Positions 1-8,886 of a DNA stretch of 64,000 nt are shown here, piece by piece. Below the pieces are notes generated by a model. That model searched no databases. It saw only the letters and a program-made list of their open reading frames with translations, and was not told the origin of the DNA. Source of the stretch: Gracilimonas sp964505215 (GTDB lineage: Bacteria; Bacteroidota; Rhodothermia; Balneolales; Balneolaceae); NCBI GenBank assembly GCA_964505215.1, contig CAZDGU010000006.1:118023-182022 (forward strand), written 5' to 3'. The stretch's first letter is position 1, and each line of letters begins with the position of its first letter. The position numbers were made by a program, and so were the translations under genes.

Positions 1-1
1 T

Positions 2-1318
2 GCACTGAGCATTAAAAAGCTGAACAACGGCAACTTTTACCTGGGCGTGCATATTGCAGATGTAACCCACTACTTAACGCCAAAATCTGTGCTGGATGAA
101 GAAGCATTTTCGCGTGGAACCAGCGTGTATTTGGTAGATCGGGTAATTCCGATGCTGCCCGAAGTGCTGAGTAACGGCGTATGCAGCCTTCGCCCCAACG
201 AGGATAAGCTAACCTACAGCTGCTTCATGGAAATTGCACCGAATGGTAAGCTGGTTGACTATTCCATAGAAGAAACGGTAATTCACTCCAAACAGCGGCT
301 CACTTACGAGCAGGCTCAACAAATTATAGAAGGGGAAAATCACCCCATTAAAACGGAAGTAAAGTTAGCAGAAAAACTGGCTAAAACATTGTTAGACAAA
401 CGCTTTAAAGAAGGCGCCATAGACTTTGACACACCCGAACCAAAATTTGTGCTGGATGATAATGGAAAGCCAATTAAGGTGATTCTTAAAGAAAGAATAT
501 TTGCACATCGCTTGATTGAAGAATGCATGCTGATGGCCAATAAAACGGTGGCGCAGCATATAGAAAACCTACGACAGCAGTCGGGTAAAAAGCGTTCGAA
601 AGACTTATTCCCATTTTTCTACCGCGTGCATGATAAGCCGGACTTAGAAAAATTAGCAGGAATTGCGGAGCAGGTTAAACCAATCGGCATCAGGTTTGAG
701 GTGGGCAATAACATCACCCCGAAAAAAATTAATGATTTGTTAAAACAGGTAGAAAATACCAGCTTAGAATACATCGTTAACGGGTTGATGCTGCGGGCGA
801 TGGCAAAAGCCGAATACTCGCCGGATAACGTTGGCCACTTCGGTTTAGGTTTTAAGCATTATGCACACTTTACCAGCCCTATTCGCCGTTACCCAGACGT
901 AATTGTGCACCGCCTGCTTAAAGGCTACAATGCAGGAGCTCGCGTTTACACCCATAACCAGCTGAAGGAAGACGGTGAGCACTGCAGCGAACGGGAACGC
1001 GTAGCTGTTGAGGCCGAACGAGATTCTATAAAACTGAAGCAGGTTGAGTTTTTAAACTCAAAAATCGGTGAAAAGTTTGCTGGCGTTATCAGCGGTGTGA
1101 TGGAAAGGGGAATTTTTATTACCCTGAAAGATATTTATTGTGAAGGTATGATTAGAATGAGCGACCTGAAAAATGATTATTTTGTTTATAATGAAAAACG
1201 ACATGCTTTAGTTGGTAAAAAAAGCGGAAAGCAATATCAGCTTGGTGATGAAATTCGCGTTCGTGTAAAAAGTACTAACTTAGAAAAACGACAAATTGAC
1301 TTTGCATTAGCCCGGTAA
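2..1318 (+). CDS. rnr: Ribonuclease R, 3' part (5' end outside window)
   Basis: RNase R is a processive 3'-5' exoribonuclease that degrades structured RNA and takes part in tmRNA-linked RNA turnover. The reading frame is open from base 2, before the first Met at base 47, so the gene continues upstream of the window. The visible part starts inside the RNB catalytic domain (GVHIADVTHYL) and includes the conserved HFTSPIRRYPD segment around residue 290 of the visible frame. It ends with an S1 RNA-binding domain (GVISGVMERGIFITL onwards). No Lys-rich tail follows the S1 domain, unlike the E. coli protein. tmRNA is encoded 37 kb downstream, so both partners are present. The family call is firm; the truncation is only a window edge. 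Confidence 0.95.
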   Translation, partial: ALSIKKLNNGNFYLGVHIADVTHYLTPKSVLDEEAFSRGTSVYLVDRVIPMLPEVLSNGVCSLRPNEDKLTYSCFMEIAPNGKLVDYSIEETVIHSKQRLTYEQAQQIIEGENHPIKTEVKLAEKLAKTLLDKRFKEGAIDFDTPEPKFVLDDNGKPIKVILKERIFAHRLIEECMLMANKTVAQHIENLRQQSGKKRSKDLFPFFYRVHDKPDLEKLAGIAEQVKPIGIRFEVGNNITPKKINDLLKQVENTSLEYIVNGLMLRAMAKAEYSPDNVGHFGLGFKHYAHFTSPIRRYPDVIVHRLLKGYNAGARVYTHNQLKEDGEHCSERERVAVEAERDSIKLKQVEFLNSKIGEKFAGVISGVMERGIFITLKDIYCEGMIRMSDLKNDYFVYNEKRHALVGKKSGKQYQLGDEIRVRVKSTNLEKRQIDFALAR

Positions 1319-1335
1319 TTTAAAATTATGGTTTT

Positions 1336-4300
1336 ATGAAAGTGTATAATATTCCTGTTGCTATTTTAACTGCTGTACTGGCAATTTTTGCGGCGATTCC
1401 GGCTTCGGCGCAGTATTATTCTTTTGGTAAAAACCGCGTGCAATACGAGGATTTTGAATGGAGATACATCCAGAGTAAGCACTTTGATGTGTATTATTAT
1501 GGAGAAAAAAACTATAAGCTGGCTGAATTTAGTGCAAAAAGTATTGAAGCAGCATACAAGCAAATAAGCGAAGATTTTAACCATGAAATCTCTAATCGCA
1601 TTACGCTGATTGTGTATGATTCTCACAATGACTTCTCTCAAACCAACGTAGTAAACCTTCCTATAAGTGCGGAAGGCATTGGCGGCGTTACCGATAAGAT
1701 GAAAAACCGGATGACGGTTCCGTTTACCGGTGACTATGCCGACTTCAGGCGAACCTTGCACCACGAGTTGGTACATGCCGTATTTAACGATATGTTTTAT
1801 GGAGGAACCATTAACTCCATCATTCAAAATAATATTCAGCTTCAGTTTCCGCTTTGGTTTGAGGAGGGATTAGCCGAATACAGCGCCCTCGGCTGGGACA
1901 CCAACACAGATATGTACATCCGGGATGCGGTAATTAATAATTATTTAGCTCCCATTCCGTATTTAAGCGGCTATTATGCGTACAGGGGCGGTCAGTCTCT
2001 TTGGAATTTTATTGCTGAAGAATATGGCAGGCAAAAAATAGGGGAAATCTTACAGCGAATTAAAACAACCCGAAGTGTAGAAGCCGGCCTGCAGCAGGCG
2101 CTGGGGCTTAACATTGAGGAGCTTTCGAATGTTTGGCAAGATGCGCTTCAAAAAAGATATTATCCGGAAGTAGCTGAACGCGAACGGGCAGATATGATTT
2201 CCAATCAGCTTACAAAAAGGGGAGACTTCGGTACCTATAATACCAGTCCGGCCATTTCTCCGCAGGGAGATAAAGTTGCCTTTATCACCAATAAACGCGG
2301 TTACTTTGATGTAGTTGCCATAAGTGCCATCGATGGTAAAAAACTGAAAACACTTATACGGGGTGAAGATAACCCTGAATTTGAGGAACTGAATATCCTC
2401 AACCCAAATATCACGTGGTCGCCAGACGGAAACTATATTGCACTTTCTACAAAATCGAAAGGCCATGATGATATTGCCATTATCAACTACAATACCGGAG
2501 AAATATCGAAGGTAAAGTTTCCGTACTTAGATGCTATTGCTTCTATTGCGTGGTCGCCAAACGGAAAGATGTTGGCTTTTGCCGCTAATGTGGGGCCTTA
2601 TCAAGACATTTTTGTATATAATCTGGATTCGCAAAAACTAACAAATCTTACCGGCGATTTTTTCTCTGACCGCCAGCCGGCATGGAGTGCTGATTCTAAA
2701 TATGTTTACTTTATATCGGACCGGGGAGAAAAAGTAGATTTACACACCCACACCTTAGAGCTGAATATGCTTGCAAATGAGAGTATGTATCAAACCGATT
2801 TATACCGGGTTGAATTGGGCAGCCGAAGAGCAACACAGCTTACCAATACACCGGAGTGGGATGAGTTAAACCCGCAAACAACCCGTGATGGCCGCTTGGT
2901 TTTTATTTCTGATGAAAATGGAATAAACAATATTTACGAATACGATTTAGAAACCCGAACTTCGGCCCCGCTTACCAATCTTCAAACCGGTGCTTCTCAA
3001 ATTTCAATTAGCGGAGACGGTTCCCGAATTGTATTTAACTCTATTAATGAAGGCTTTTTAGATATATTTCTGCTCCGTACTCCCTTCAACAGAAAAAAAG
3101 AAGAAGCTCTCACCAAAAACTATTGGGCCAATCGCAGGGCAACGGAGAGCGAGGCAACCCGCGTGCCGGCTACGTTGTACGGAAGAAGTATGTTTGCACA
3201 TGGTTTGGGACTGTCTGAGCCGGCTAAAGCTGAAGTGACTTCAGATTCCACAGGTATAGCCGCAAATGAAACAGAACAAGTACAAGAAGACAAAAAAGAA
3301 GAGCAAAAGCAGGAGCAGGCCGAAGATGAAGAAATAGACTTCAGGAATTATGTGTTCAGCACGGAAGTAATGGAAGATTCTACGCTGGTGCTTGAGGATA
3401 TAGAAAATTTTTCGCCCGAAGATAATATCACAGAAGATGGACGCTATCAGCCCAAAAAGTACCGACTTCGATTTTCTACAGATATTTCCTACAATCCCAC
3501 TTTTGTGGTTTCAACATACGGCTCGGCAGCACAAACCCAGCTTATAATCAGTGATTTGCTGGGAGATCACCAAATTGCACTGGGTACAAACTTTGTCTCT
3601 GATCTTCGTAATAGTGACTATTCTATTCAGTATGGATATTTGAAAAACCGAACCAACTGGTTCTTTTCCTATTTTCACACCTCCAGAAGGTATCAAACCA
3701 TATTTGGTGAGCTTGTTAGGTTCCGAACCTTTGGCGGTGCGATGAATGTGCAGTATCCGTTTGATAAGTTTAAACGGATTGATTTCGGAATTTCAGCTAT
3801 GGGCGTAACCCGCGATTATAACTCGGTAAGTGACCGTTTTGCAGGGATTTCCAACATTGGCTCTGCCGAACCGGATAACAGAAGAAGCGTTTTCTTAAAT
3901 CCTGAAATTGTATTTACTAACGACCGCACAAAGCCGGGCTTTTTAACCCCAAGTGGCGGCAGGCGGTTTGCAATTGGTATTTCGGGAAGCCCCGGAGTAG
4001 GAGATAATGCACCCAGATTTGGATCTGTTTTAGGAGATATTCGCCAATATCTGGATTTAGGCCAGCGCTACACCATTGCTCTAAGAGCTTCCGGAGCCGC
4101 CTCGATAGGTCGTGATAAGCAAACCTATTTTTTAGGTGGACGCATGGGGTGGATAAATCAGCGCTACAGCAATAACGGACTTTCTTTCGATAAGCTCACC
4201 GACAGCTTTTTTACCGTTCCGGCACTTCCGGTTCGGGGCTATGCATATAACAGTATTTACGGAAGCAATTTTTCGCTGATTAACGCTGAGTTCAGATTTC

Positions 4301-4686
4301 CATTATTTGCAGCTGTGGTTCCCGGTGCCATTCCCATTCTCCCATTTTATAATATAACCGGTGCCGCTTTTATTGATGCCGGTACTGCTTGGGGGCAAAC
4401 CATCAGATACGGATTGCTGGATGCCGGTAAAAATGAAATCATCAACGAGTCGGGGCTTGATTTTAGGGTAGCCAAAGAAAAGCTGAGCTCCTACGTTCAA
4501 ACACCGGACGGACCTGTTGAATTTGAGGCACCATACTATGATGGAGACATTTTAATAGGAGCCGGTTTTGGATTACGAACCATCGTATTTGGCTTGCCAC
4601 TAAGATACGACATCGGCTGGCCTTATGGTCGCGATGGCTTCAAGAAAAAAGCCATGCATTACTTCTCCATTGGTATTGATTTCTAA
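1336..4686 (+). CDS. Secreted MA-clan metallopeptidase + TolB-like propeller + BamA-like barrel fusion
   Basis: The protein has 1116 residues and a signal peptide ending near ASAQ (residue 25). Residues about 45-260 form a peptidase-MA domain with HELVH (His143, Glu144, His147) and a downstream WFEEGLAEY segment whose Glu177 suits the third zinc ligand of a gluzincin. Residues about 290-620 contain repeated WSPDGNYIA / WSADSKYVYF-type blades of a TolB/DPP-like beta-propeller. An acidic, Glu/Lys-rich linker (about 640-700) leads to a C-terminal Omp85/BamA-like beta-barrel ending in aromatic residues (HYFSIGIDF). It probably sits in the outer membrane with the peptidase and propeller on one face. 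It lies 17 bp after rnr and may be co-transcribed. The substrate is unknown. An active peptidase is likely because all metal ligands are present. Confidence 0.85.
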   Translation: MKVYNIPVAILTAVLAIFAAIPASAQYYSFGKNRVQYEDFEWRYIQSKHFDVYYYGEKNYKLAEFSAKSIEAAYKQISEDFNHEISNRITLIVYDSHNDFSQTNVVNLPISAEGIGGVTDKMKNRMTVPFTGDYADFRRTLHHELVHAVFNDMFYGGTINSIIQNNIQLQFPLWFEEGLAEYSALGWDTNTDMYIRDAVINNYLAPIPYLSGYYAYRGGQSLWNFIAEEYGRQKIGEILQRIKTTRSVEAGLQQALGLNIEELSNVWQDALQKRYYPEVAERERADMISNQLTKRGDFGTYNTSPAISPQGDKVAFITNKRGYFDVVAISAIDGKKLKTLIRGEDNPEFEELNILNPNITWSPDGNYIALSTKSKGHDDIAIINYNTGEISKVKFPYLDAIASIAWSPNGKMLAFAANVGPYQDIFVYNLDSQKLTNLTGDFFSDRQPAWSADSKYVYFISDRGEKVDLHTHTLELNMLANESMYQTDLYRVELGSRRATQLTNTPEWDELNPQTTRDGRLVFISDENGINNIYEYDLETRTSAPLTNLQTGASQISISGDGSRIVFNSINEGFLDIFLLRTPFNRKKEEALTKNYWANRRATESEATRVPATLYGRSMFAHGLGLSEPAKAEVTSDSTGIAANETEQVQEDKKEEQKQEQAEDEEIDFRNYVFSTEVMEDSTLVLEDIENFSPEDNITEDGRYQPKKYRLRFSTDISYNPTFVVSTYGSAAQTQLIISDLLGDHQIALGTNFVSDLRNSDYSIQYGYLKNRTNWFFSYFHTSRRYQTIFGELVRFRTFGGAMNVQYPFDKFKRIDFGISAMGVTRDYNSVSDRFAGISNIGSAEPDNRRSVFLNPEIVFTNDRTKPGFLTPSGGRRFAIGISGSPGVGDNAPRFGSVLGDIRQYLDLGQRYTIALRASGAASIGRDKQTYFLGGRMGWINQRYSNNGLSFDKLTDSFFTVPALPVRGYAYNSIYGSNFSLINAEFRFPLFAAVVPGAIPILPFYNITGAAFIDAGTAWGQTIRYGLLDAGKNEIINESGLDFRVAKEKLSSYVQTPDGPVEFEAPYYDGDILIGAGFGLRTIVFGLPLRYDIGWPYGRDGFKKKAMHYFSIGIDF

Positions 4687-4698
4687 AGATTTGGATTC

Positions 4699-4718
4699 GT
4701 AAAATCTGCGGATTTTTT
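4699..4718 (+). terminator. Possible weak terminator between convergent genes
   Basis: A 6-bp stem AAAATC/GATTTT with a TGCG loop is followed by T residues, just after the stop of the metallopeptidase-barrel gene. The stem is short, so this is tentative. Confidence 0.3.
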
Positions 4719-4753
4719 GAGACAAAAAGCAGCTTTTTAATATCCGGAAAAGT

Positions 4754-6046
4754 TTATCGCCCCGAAGTAAATACCTGAACCTGCAACAATCGCTGATGTC
4801 TGTACACCGGATCTTGAAAGTAAACAAAGCTGATATATTCTTGCTGCTGTCGCGTGATGGTATCACTGAGGGTGAGATCATCAATACCTGTGCTCCCCGC
4901 CTTCATCGCGTATTTATAAGTATATGTACCTTGTTTGACGAGAGCTTCAGCTTCCCAATATCCTGAATCCGGGTTATAGGCTAATTTGTTTCTCTCAGAA
5001 AGCAGCCATTGGTTGAAATCTCCCACCAAATATACGCCGTCATCTTTGGCAAACCGTCCGCCATCTTCAAACCGAAACCGGACGTTTACATAACGGGCAT
5101 CATTTTTGGAAAGGGGAGAGCCGAAGGTAGTAAATTGGCCTACAGTTGGAGATGCGCTTAAGTTCAGTACGTCTTCCCGTAGAATAGCGAGTGGCGGTTT
5201 TCGTTGAGGCTGCCAGTCAAGTATTTTATAGTTTTCCAGTCCTAAGGTTTGGAGATTCAGGCTCAGAAAGTCGTAATTGGCGGCAAAGGCGCGTTCTGTG
5301 GAAAGGTGAAACTGAGTGCGATCTTCTTCCGAAAAATCATAGTTTTGTGATTGTTTGGCATCTCCCCAAAATCGGTTTTGAACAAAATAAAAGCTGAGAT
5401 CAAATTCGGGGAATTCTATAAAATCCGGATAAATATATTCCGTGAAAGGCCGGTCGATGGCATTATATCTTCCTCCGGCGTTATATGTAGTTTCTACTTT
5501 TGATGCTATTTCACCGGCATTTTCTGTTACAAAAAACGGAAGCGAAAACAGCCTCACGCCTGATGAAAAATCAGATACATGCAGCATATAGTTTCCACTG
5601 ACTTTAAACTGCACCTGATTGTTTGGAAACTCGGTTGAATATCGAAAATAGGTCGGCTCGGAAAGTTTATTTTTGATGCCGCCGCCCACAATAATTTCAT
5701 TCATTCCATCTAAATACCAGTCAGGCGGAATATTACTTTCTTCCCAATTTTGATTGTAATGGGTGAAGGTAATTCTGAATTGTCCTGAAAGGTCTGAAAG
5801 TTCATCAAAAGAAAGCTTTAGCTTTTCATAAGAATTCAGCTGAATTATAGGAGGCGTTTGGCTGCCTGATTTCCGGTGAAGCTGAATGCTTTTAATGGTT
5901 TGCGGAGCGGGCAGCTGATTAGGAACCAAAGAGCGACTGATGAACTGCTGCCCCTGTAAAGATCCATTTTGTGAGGTAGTAACACTCGAGCCACAGCTGA
6001 TAAAAACAGAGCTGACGGCTAATACAATAATAAATTTAAAACGCAT
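4754..6046 (-). CDS. Type IX secretion plug-like lipoprotein (DUF5103 family)
   Basis: The 430-residue protein has a lipoprotein signal (FIIVLAVSSVFISCG). It then shows the DUF5103 pattern: an N-terminal region (IQLHRKSGSQTPP...; SYEKLKLSFDEL) followed by ITFTHYNQNWEESNI and a beta-rich C-terminus. Proteins of this family plug the periplasmic or lateral side of the SprA translocon of the type IX secretion system. The ATG at 6046 is preferred over a TTG 18 bases upstream because it gives a normal signal peptide. The start overlaps the dapF stop by 11 bp, indicating translational coupling. No other T9SS core gene is in the window. The family call is good; the role in this organism is inferred. 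Confidence 0.8.
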   Translation of the reverse strand: MRFKFIIVLAVSSVFISCGSSVTTSQNGSLQGQQFISRSLVPNQLPAPQTIKSIQLHRKSGSQTPPIIQLNSYEKLKLSFDELSDLSGQFRITFTHYNQNWEESNIPPDWYLDGMNEIIVGGGIKNKLSEPTYFRYSTEFPNNQVQFKVSGNYMLHVSDFSSGVRLFSLPFFVTENAGEIASKVETTYNAGGRYNAIDRPFTEYIYPDFIEFPEFDLSFYFVQNRFWGDAKQSQNYDFSEEDRTQFHLSTERAFAANYDFLSLNLQTLGLENYKILDWQPQRKPPLAILREDVLNLSASPTVGQFTTFGSPLSKNDARYVNVRFRFEDGGRFAKDDGVYLVGDFNQWLLSERNKLAYNPDSGYWEAEALVKQGTYTYKYAMKAGSTGIDDLTLSDTITRQQQEYISFVYFQDPVYRHQRLLQVQVFTSGR

Positions 6047-6860
6047 AAATGCCTTTGAAAACAAAATGAGCAGGTCCGGTTAAAATAAGTTGTTGATAGG
6101 TTTTTGAAGCTTCATCAAATTGAAATGATGCCTGAAGCACTCCGCCTTTTACGTTTACTTCATAGTTTTTTTGAGAAGTATTTTTTCCGGCCTGGAAATG
6201 TGCGGCAACGGCAGTAGCAAGTGCTCCGGTTCCGCAGGCCAGCGTGAGATTTTCAACTCCTCTTTCATAAGTTTGCAGCCTGATTGAACGGTCATCCAGT
6301 GGAGCTGCAAAGTTAATATTAGCCCCCGGAGGATCTATTTCTTTATGATAGCGAAGTGAGCTTCCCACACTTACTAACGCTTCTTCATCATCCAGTTTCT
6401 TTTGGGATACAAACTTCACATAATGCTCCGTACCGGTATCCGCTTTTATTAATGTATGGCCATCAATATTCTGTTCTTCGGGAGTTACTTTCACGGGAAA
6501 ATGAATACTGACCGTATTGGAATCTAATATTTCTGCCCGGTATATATTTTCGTGAACGTTAAAGCTCATCTTTTTTGGAAATCCTGCTTGATGGGCAAAT
6601 AAAGCTAAACATCGGGCTCCATTTCCGCACATGCCGGCATCGCTGCCATCAGCATTTTTATACTTCATGGAGAAATCAAGTTCTTCTGAAGAAGCTTTCT
6701 CTAACGCTAAAACTCCATCTGCTCCAATGCCGAACTTTCTATCGCAAAGTGTGGGAGTGAGTTTTGTAAGTTCGTCTGGTGCTAATTCACCGCTGCGGTT
6801 ATCAATTACAATAAAATCGTTACCGGCACCCTGCATTTTATGAAAGTTTAATTGCTGCAT
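6036..6860 (-). CDS. dapF: Diaminopimelate epimerase
   Basis: This enzyme interconverts LL- and meso-diaminopimelate, the last step before meso-DAP enters lysine or peptidoglycan synthesis. Both catalytic cysteines are visible: Cys78 in GMCGNGARC and Cys209 in ACGTGALAT. The N-terminus FHKMQGAGNDFIVID is characteristic, and 274 residues is the normal length. It lies 20 bp after holB on the same strand and overlaps the following lipoprotein gene by 11 bp, so it sits in a four-gene minus-strand run with ccmB and holB. Confidence 0.96.
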   Translation of the reverse strand: MQQLNFHKMQGAGNDFIVIDNRSGELAPDELTKLTPTLCDRKFGIGADGVLALEKASSEELDFSMKYKNADGSDAGMCGNGARCLALFAHQAGFPKKMSFNVHENIYRAEILDSNTVSIHFPVKVTPEEQNIDGHTLIKADTGTEHYVKFVSQKKLDDEEALVSVGSSLRYHKEIDPPGANINFAAPLDDRSIRLQTYERGVENLTLACGTGALATAVAAHFQAGKNTSQKNYEVNVKGGVLQASFQFDEASKTYQQLILTGPAHFVFKGIYAF

Positions 6861-6880
6861 AAATCAGATTTGTGTTTCCA

Positions 6881-8062
6881 TTAGAGTGATGCAGCCGGAA
6901 TGTGTTTCCATTTTTCTTCATCCAAAATATAAGGATCTAATCCTCGCATAAGATTTGAGAATCGCAGTGAAATAACGGTGAAAATTACCTTCGCATTTCC
7001 ATAACGGATTAGAGGAGGGCGGAATTCATCTAACATGGTAATCATTTCGTCAAGTCGGGCTTCGTCCAGCGCCTTCACAAACTTTTGGATGGATGGAAGC
7101 TGATCTATATTGGTAATTAACGCCTCATTCCCGGTAGCGCGATATACCATCAAGTCCCTGATATACATTTCAATCAGGTTGGTTAGTGATATCAACCCTT
7201 CAATATTATTTTCTTTGTTCCAGTCCTGAATCAGCGTAGTCAGGCCGTCCGCATCCTGGCTGTACGACATGCGCATGAACTCAACAACCGATGCCCTGTT
7301 TTTCTTGAGCCGCGAGATGTCAAAAAAGCGAGTCATGGCATAATTCCCGTTTGATACGCGTGCGAGGTAAGCAGCATCTTCGGGTGGTAATCCGTCCACT
7401 TCAATCAACCCTTGCTCAACATCCTTAACTTTTAAAGTGCTCAGCGGAATGTGTTGGCAGCGGGAAGTAATAGTGGGCAAAAGGCTCTCATAACTTTCTG
7501 TGGTTAAAATAAACATGAGCCGATCCGAAGGCTCTTCCAGCAGTTTCAAAAAGGCGTTGGCCGCTTCTTTACGCATAGTTTCAACCTGTGTAAGAATGAC
7601 GACCACCCGACTTCCTTCGTTGGGTTTAAGCATGGATATCGGCTTTATATCTTCCCGGAAATAATCAATGGGGTAAAAGGGGATGAGGTTTTTAGATGAA
7701 TCTTCATCCAGAGAAGGGCGCTCAGAAAAGCCAATAATTTCGTACGGATCTTTGGCCAGCAGTTCTAAACGACCGCGAAGTTGGCTTATGTGAGCAGAAG
7801 TTGGTTTAGGTATGAAAACATGAATATCAGGGTGAGTAAACCAGCTCGATTTTTTAGAGGTTTTATGTGCACCTAATTCGCTCAGGTTTTCTACGCCGTT
7901 GATGGCTTCAGCCAGTGCCAGCGCAAAGGCTGTTTTGCCTACGCCCGCCGGACCGGAAATCAGATAAGCATGACCGATGCGCTCAGAATCAAGCAGACGT
8001 TCTACCTGATTTTTGGCGCGCTGTTGTCCAATTATTCTTTTATTACCGAAATCTATGTTCAT
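6881..8062 (-). CDS. holB: DNA polymerase III delta' subunit-like clamp-loader ATPase
   Basis: This is a 393-residue AAA+ protein of the replicative clamp loader. It carries a P-loop GPAGVGKTAF near residue 40, a Walker B-like region, and SRCQHIPL (sensor 1/SRC arginine finger). The preferred ATG at 8062 gives MNIDFGNKRIIGQQ, matching family N-termini; an upstream TTG would add 20 residues overlapping ccmB. Apart from the SRC cysteine the sequence has no cysteines, so the four-cysteine zinc module found in many DnaX/delta' proteins is absent. The stop of ccmB lies 1 bp upstream of the start. An archaic DnaX-like identity is less likely because the C-terminal tail is short. Confidence 0.85.
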   Translation of the reverse strand: MNIDFGNKRIIGQQRAKNQVERLLDSERIGHAYLISGPAGVGKTAFALALAEAINGVENLSELGAHKTSKKSSWFTHPDIHVFIPKPTSAHISQLRGRLELLAKDPYEIIGFSERPSLDEDSSKNLIPFYPIDYFREDIKPISMLKPNEGSRVVVILTQVETMRKEAANAFLKLLEEPSDRLMFILTTESYESLLPTITSRCQHIPLSTLKVKDVEQGLIEVDGLPPEDAAYLARVSNGNYAMTRFFDISRLKKNRASVVEFMRMSYSQDADGLTTLIQDWNKENNIEGLISLTNLIEMYIRDLMVYRATGNEALITNIDQLPSIQKFVKALDEARLDEMITMLDEFRPPLIRYGNAKVIFTVISLRFSNLMRGLDPYILDEEKWKHIPAASL

Positions 8063-8063
8063 G

Positions 8064-8729
8064 TTATTCTTCCCAAATGTAGTCAAAAAGTATAATGCCG
8101 GCCGAGATGGTAACTCCCGCAAAGCCCACCAGAGCCGTGATATTATTCAAAGAACTGTCACCGCCGCTAACAAATGCCGTTTTGCTGATGTCTGCCAGCA
8201 GTAAAATTAAAGGCATAAAAAGCGGAATACTTAATACCGAAAAAATAGCTCCTTTTCTATCGGCTTGCGACACCACGGCGGCCGTCATGGTGGCAACGCC
8301 CGAAAGTCCCGCAGTGCCCACAAACAGCATCACCCCAAAAGCACTCCACGAATGTATGGCAAGATTCATCAAAAATATGTAGCCTGCAAAAGTTGCCGTA
8401 TTGATGAATAAAGTGAACAAATAGTTGTAGAGTAATTTCCCTACATACACGCTGGTGCCGCGGGAGTAAATGCGCAGTAAATCAAAAGTTTTTTTATCCG
8501 TTTCGGCTATAAAGCTGCGGCTGAGCGCCGAAAGTGCCGCAAATAAAATGATAATCCAAACCAATCCGGATTTTGGGCCGGGTTCTAACTGATCGGCACG
8601 CAGCGTAAAAAGCACCAGCAGCATGGCGGCGGCCACAAAAGCCAGAACCATATTAAAAGCAAAGCGGGTACGCAGTTCTATGCGAACATCTTTCTTTAAA
8701 ACCGTGAGTGTGCTACGTATCCATTGCAT
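8064..8729 (-). CDS. ccmB: Haem exporter membrane protein CcmB
   Basis: The 221-residue protein has about six hydrophobic segments and the CcmB-type start (KKDVRIELRTRFAFNMVLAFV). CcmB is the permease of the CcmABC complex needed for cytochrome c maturation. The ATG at 8729 is chosen over a TTG two codons upstream. It is the first gene of the minus-strand run with holB. ccmA and ccmC are not nearby, so CcmB is separated from its usual partners. Haem-binding CxxCH proteins (45.0-46.3 kb) show that c-type haem attachment is used in this organism. Confidence 0.85.
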   Translation of the reverse strand: MQWIRSTLTVLKKDVRIELRTRFAFNMVLAFVAAAMLLVLFTLRADQLEPGPKSGLVWIIILFAALSALSRSFIAETDKKTFDLLRIYSRGTSVYVGKLLYNYLFTLFINTATFAGYIFLMNLAIHSWSAFGVMLFVGTAGLSGVATMTAAVVSQADRKGAIFSVLSIPLFMPLILLLADISKTAFVSGGDSSLNNITALVGFAGVTISAGIILFDYIWEE

Positions 8730-8808
8730 GGCCAAGTTTAAGGATTTTGAGGGGTTATTAACAGAATTTGTGAATGAAAGTTTAGGGCTGAATGTCTGGG
8801 TAAATCAT

Positions 8809-8853
8809 TAAAAACCCTCCGAGCAATTCGAACACCGGAGGGTTTGGTTTTTA
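8809..8853 (-). terminator. Intrinsic terminator of the penicillin-acylase gene, probably bidirectional
   Basis: A perfect 10-bp stem AAACCCTCCG/CGGAGGGTTT (8812-8821 with 8836-8845) lies directly downstream of the minus-strand gene ending at 8887. On the minus strand it is followed by a T run. T residues also follow on the plus strand. Confidence 0.8.
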
Positions 8854-8886
8854 AAAACTCAATTGAAAATTGAAGTCAATAACAAT

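Noticed and set aside
8123..8735. Upstream TTG starts for holB, ccmB, the T9SS plug gene and the AriB-like gene
   Set aside because: Each extends into the neighbouring gene and spoils a normal N-terminus; the next ATG fits the families better.
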